Below are positions 60,541 to 64,000 of a stretch of 64,000 nucleotides of DNA, piece by piece. Under the pieces are notes generated by a model. That model ran no database searches and had not been told where the DNA came from. It worked only from the letters and a program-made list of their open reading frames with translations. Numbering within the stretch: the first letter of the stretch is position 1; each line of letters begins with the position of its first letter. The DNA is from Lates calcarifer (Eukaryota; Chordata; Actinopteri; Centropomidae), in NCBI RefSeq assembly GCF_001640805.2, contig NC_066838.1:1427530-1491529 (forward strand), written 5' to 3'. The translations under genes and the position numbers were made by a program.

Positions 60541-60716
60541 AGTTGAACTTTGCTCTCAGTGTAAGGGGAGGAGCTGGGGTTTTCCTTTCCCTCCTCCCTT
60601 TAACTTGGGAGCTACTTGTAAGTTGTTGCAGATTAGAGGTAGATGGTGTGGGAAGCACTTTGCTGTTTGGACTAAACCACTAACGAGCACACAGGGACAG
60701 TCTGAGATTTCACAAG
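60541..60716 (+). other. Candidate non-coding first exon of a rightward gene
   Basis: A GC-richer patch with a pyrimidine-rich core ends in GATTTCACAAG followed by a good donor (GTAAGAAA) at 60717. It could be a 5' untranslated exon of a gene to the right of the window. There is no coding evidence. Confidence 0.2.
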
Positions 60717-60719
60717 GTA

Positions 60720-62036
60720 AGAAAAACTTGACTAGCTGCACGCACCTTGTGTTTGTTTACCTGCGGTTTTTAGGCATCTAACATCAACTATATTATTTTT
60801 GTTGGCTAAGCTGTTTTCAAGGCATGGGCAAGGCATAAGAAATGATACAGGATAAGGAAGGCTGAAAACAACGCTTTAGAGATCACAGCTGCTGTCATTA
60901 GCATGTTTAAAGTGGACCTTTTGGTGTGCTCAGGAGTTCAGTCTTCTGAATGTCCCCCCTGTAGTTGATTCAGATTTGACAAGAGAGGTAAAATACTTCC
61001 TTGACATTATGCATCAGTCCATTTAGGAAAAAGTTTTCTTGTTCTGTTTGGATTCTACATCAAATAAATCAAATGCTTTATATTCACTGAATTTGAGCTG
61101 GATGACTAAACAGATCAGATCTGATCAGAGGCTAACAGATGTAACTCAGGATGCGGCTAACAGATAAACATCACCATGCATATTTGTGTGTTATCGCAAC
61201 AGGATGAAATCACAGTTACAGCTTTCAATACACCATGGTACTGTATCATACCAGTCTTATCAGGAGGTCCCATGCAGAATATCTCCAGTCCATGTAGAGA
61301 TAAATTTTAAATGCTGATATTTTCTGCTTTTCATTTAATTTTATTTAATAAAAAAAAAAAAAAATTACTTATTGTTTCGCTGAGGTTTAAATTCTTTTAA
61401 GTTGTGAAACAACATTTAGTCACATCAACATGTGAAATAAAACTGCATGTTCCTGTATGTGTGCTGTCTCACATGTGATGTGATAGCTCGTGTAGATGTG
61501 GATTTGTGAAACAGCATTTAACATGTGAAATTATATGTGGAATTGTTGTTTTCACACGTGATGTCTTATATTTCTCATGTGTAACATTTGAAAATCATGT
61601 AGCTCTATAATGTGGATATATCACAAAGGAAATGTATTTAAATGTGATATGTCATTTCACATAAAATGTAGATTTATCTCAAGTGAAATGTTTTTTTTTT
61701 CATATATGATATTAAACATGAAACTGGTGTAAGCTGTGTGTTCTGAAAATCAGATACCTATAAAAAAAAAAGTGAATTTATCAATACTACAGTGTAAAAT
61801 CTGAAAAATAATCCATACAGGGTGTGAACTTCTCATCATTTTTAAAGGAGAACAATATCAGTAGTATTTACTGTGATCTGAATGTAACCTGTGTTAGTGA
61901 AGCAGAAGTGAGTACACAAGTACAAAATAACTATAGAAGACATAGTAGCTATTGTAGACTGTGCGTGGGTGGCAGGTTGTTTGTAAAGGGACATCCTTAA
62001 GGGACCCAACAGACACACTCACAAGCAAACACGCAC

Positions 62037-62085
<49 letters not shown>

Positions 62086-64000
62086 ACTGGAAGGAAGCAG
62101 GGTAACTGAGGCAACACCTGCTGAGGAGACAGAGAGCAAGCTATTTCCATAATTACCTCAGACAACATCTGTTTCAGCTGTAGCATCAAACACATGTCAT
62201 GTCTGGGATTCACTCTGAACAACACACGCACACTTTCCTCTTGCAGACACAAAGAGTATGCCATATCATGCATGTTAGTTGCCTTAGATGCATTTAGAGT
62301 CTGTGGACATGTGAGGATACCCCAGGAGGTTCTGTGAATGCCTGTGGTGCTTTTGGGGTCAGAAATCCAGGAGTCCTTGAAAGGCTTTGACAGACTTGTG
62401 AGGTTTCCAGTTGTCCTTGGAATGGTTCTAGAGGTCTTTCAGTAGTTTGACAGGGGCCTCATGAGGTTCTTGTAGTTGTTTTAGGGGTCTTTTAGTGGGT
62501 ATTTACATGAGATGAGTTCTTGGGATCAGCTAGAGGGTGCCAGAGGGTTTCCTGAGTTTAATTTCACTGTAATTAAATCCACAAGGCATTGTTTCAGTTT
62601 AAAAAAAAAAAAAATTGAGCTTTCAAAAGGTGCCTAAATGTTCCTTAAATTGTTTAACTGACAAAGCAGCGAATTATGACTCTTGTCTTGTGACTAGCTT
62701 GATGTTACACAGCCACAAAACTTTGTAGGGAGGAGGTCAGTATCGATAAAAGGTGTGACTGCCATCTGCTTCCTGTTTCCTATACTAACAGTAAATATTG
62801 GCTTCTTTTCACCATGACCACAGTTGTTCCCCAACCTCAACCAAGTAATTTTTATACCCAAACCAACACCCCCCCCAAACCAGGATGTTTTTTATACATA
62901 TGGCCAACAATAACTAATCCTAACATTCATTTGTCATGAGCATCATCTAGAAAAAAAACTTTCTAATTTAGTCTTTTTCATTCAATGGTCACCTCAGTTG
63001 TAAGCTTTCCATGTAAATCAGCAGACTTTCATCATGCTTGTCAGAATGTCTAACAGCATCTGAAACCCCTCTCTGACCGTGTTTTTTAGTTTAGCTTCTC
63101 TTTGTTCTTCACAGACACTTATTGTGTGTCTGTTTGTGTGTACAACTGAGTGTAATGCCATGAATGACTTTGAGGAGTATCAGTGTTTACGATTCACTCT
63201 CCATCTTTCAGTCTCTTCTCCCTTCTGGTTGCAACAAACTTTTCTGGCTGTAGATGTGGTTGAATGACATGTCGTAGTAATTTGAAGCATACTGAGACCT
63301 TTTAATGTTCCTACCACTGCAGGCCTACATATATTAGAGTGAGGCTGCAATATTGTAAATGCTGTTCAAATGCTTTTTAAAAAAAAACAACTTCTTACAC
63401 GTATAACTATCTATCTGAGTGATTTGGAAACATGAGAAGAACCCTGCCATGTTCTCCACACAGACTGTTTGAAGTCAGAGAACAGTCATTGTACCATATG
63501 ACTTTTTATGAGACCATAAGGCAAAACAAACAGGGGTTTGTTTGGTGCTGATAGGACTGTGCACACTCAGTGTTACTGTATGAATAATATGGCACATAGC
63601 CAAAAATTGACCTACTTCAGACAAAACATCACAGGTTAAAAGGGGAGAAAACTGTTTCACCCCCAATAAATAATAAATATACTTGTCATTGTATGCACAG
63701 ATTTTAAATATCACTGTCACTTGTGGCTCTTGAGGAGCTTCATGATTTCTGAGAAAACAAGATAACCTTCATGATGTCACCAAAAAAACCTGCCTTACAA
63801 ACTGGGAATAAAGAGCAAAACCAACATCATCCATCCATTTCTTCAGATTTGTACACACTCGGTCCTTAAGTATTTGGGGCAGCAGGATGGTGTTCAAATC
63901 CATGATTCATCAAGACCACTAGCGCCGTCAAGTGGGCTTTCTGTGGACAGAGAGTCTGCTTGGGATGTTGACATCATTAAACTTTGCTCAGAAAATAATT
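60720..64000. other. No gene recognised
   Basis: AT-rich sequence with poly-A runs, a CA/GA microsatellite and no supported coding frame. It may be intron or intergenic DNA of a gene beyond the window. Confidence 0.5.
62030..62085. repeat. Compound (CA)n(GA)n microsatellite
   Basis: A CA run with two CG interruptions passes directly into a GA run. Confidence 0.95.

Noticed and set aside
60351..60683. 110-codon plus-strand frame
   Set aside because: No homology or conserved motif, and it overlaps the candidate untranslated exon; likely random.

Overview
This window looks like teleost nuclear DNA, probably percomorph; the species cannot be told from the sequence. The evidence is multi-exon genes with GT-AG introns, a recognisable igf3 (a fish-restricted insulin-like growth factor), and a heavy load of fish-type repeats: CR1/L2-like LINE ends, tRNA-derived SINEs, hAT and Tc1 remnants, small inverted-repeat elements and CA/GA microsatellites. 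No rRNA, tRNA gene, CRISPR array or bacterial-type operon is visible.

Layout from left to right. 1-5.3 kb has no supported gene, only repeats. 5.4-10.6 kb is igf3 (minus strand, 4 coding exons, about 199 aa). 14.8-17.6 kb is a compact, intact LRIF1-like gene (minus, 367 aa). 18-20 kb is a nest of DNA transposons. 20.7-25.85 kb is a full-length lrif1 (minus) that carries a one-base frameshift and an in-frame stop. 26-29 kb is promoter sequence, a hAT transposase remnant and otherwise featureless DNA. 29.2-36.9 kb is renbp (minus, 10 coding exons, about 403 aa, plus a likely non-coding first exon). 38.5-42.3 kb is a four-helix TMEM272-like membrane protein gene (plus, 4 exons, 242 aa) whose second intron is filled with repeats. 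44.9-49.9 kb is a decayed Ty3/gypsy element whose reverse-transcriptase region is missing and replaced by part of a hAT element. 55.4-59.5 kb is pex10 (minus, 6 exons, 325 aa). 59.5-64 kb holds the pex10 promoter and at best a candidate non-coding exon.

The genes do not form a pathway. igf3 is a secreted hormone, LRIF1 proteins act in chromatin silencing, renbp is a cytosolic amino-sugar epimerase, TMEM272-like is a membrane protein and pex10 is a peroxisomal ubiquitin ligase. Gene models were assembled by hand by joining exons at GT/AG sites with matching phase. For igf3, the LRIF1-like gene, renbp, the TMEM272-like gene and pex10, every junction keeps frame, which supports the exon coordinates given.

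The most interesting observations are: (1) tandem LRIF1 paralogs, with the long copy apparently broken twice and the short copy intact; (2) an IGF3 A-domain with four rather than three residues between the CC pair and the next Cys; (3) loss in renbp of the cysteine reported as essential in the human enzyme; (4) a (TG)n microsatellite serving directly as the 3' splice-site tract of pex10 exon 4; (5) the gypsy/hAT chimera and a perfect palindrome holding two opposed TATA boxes.
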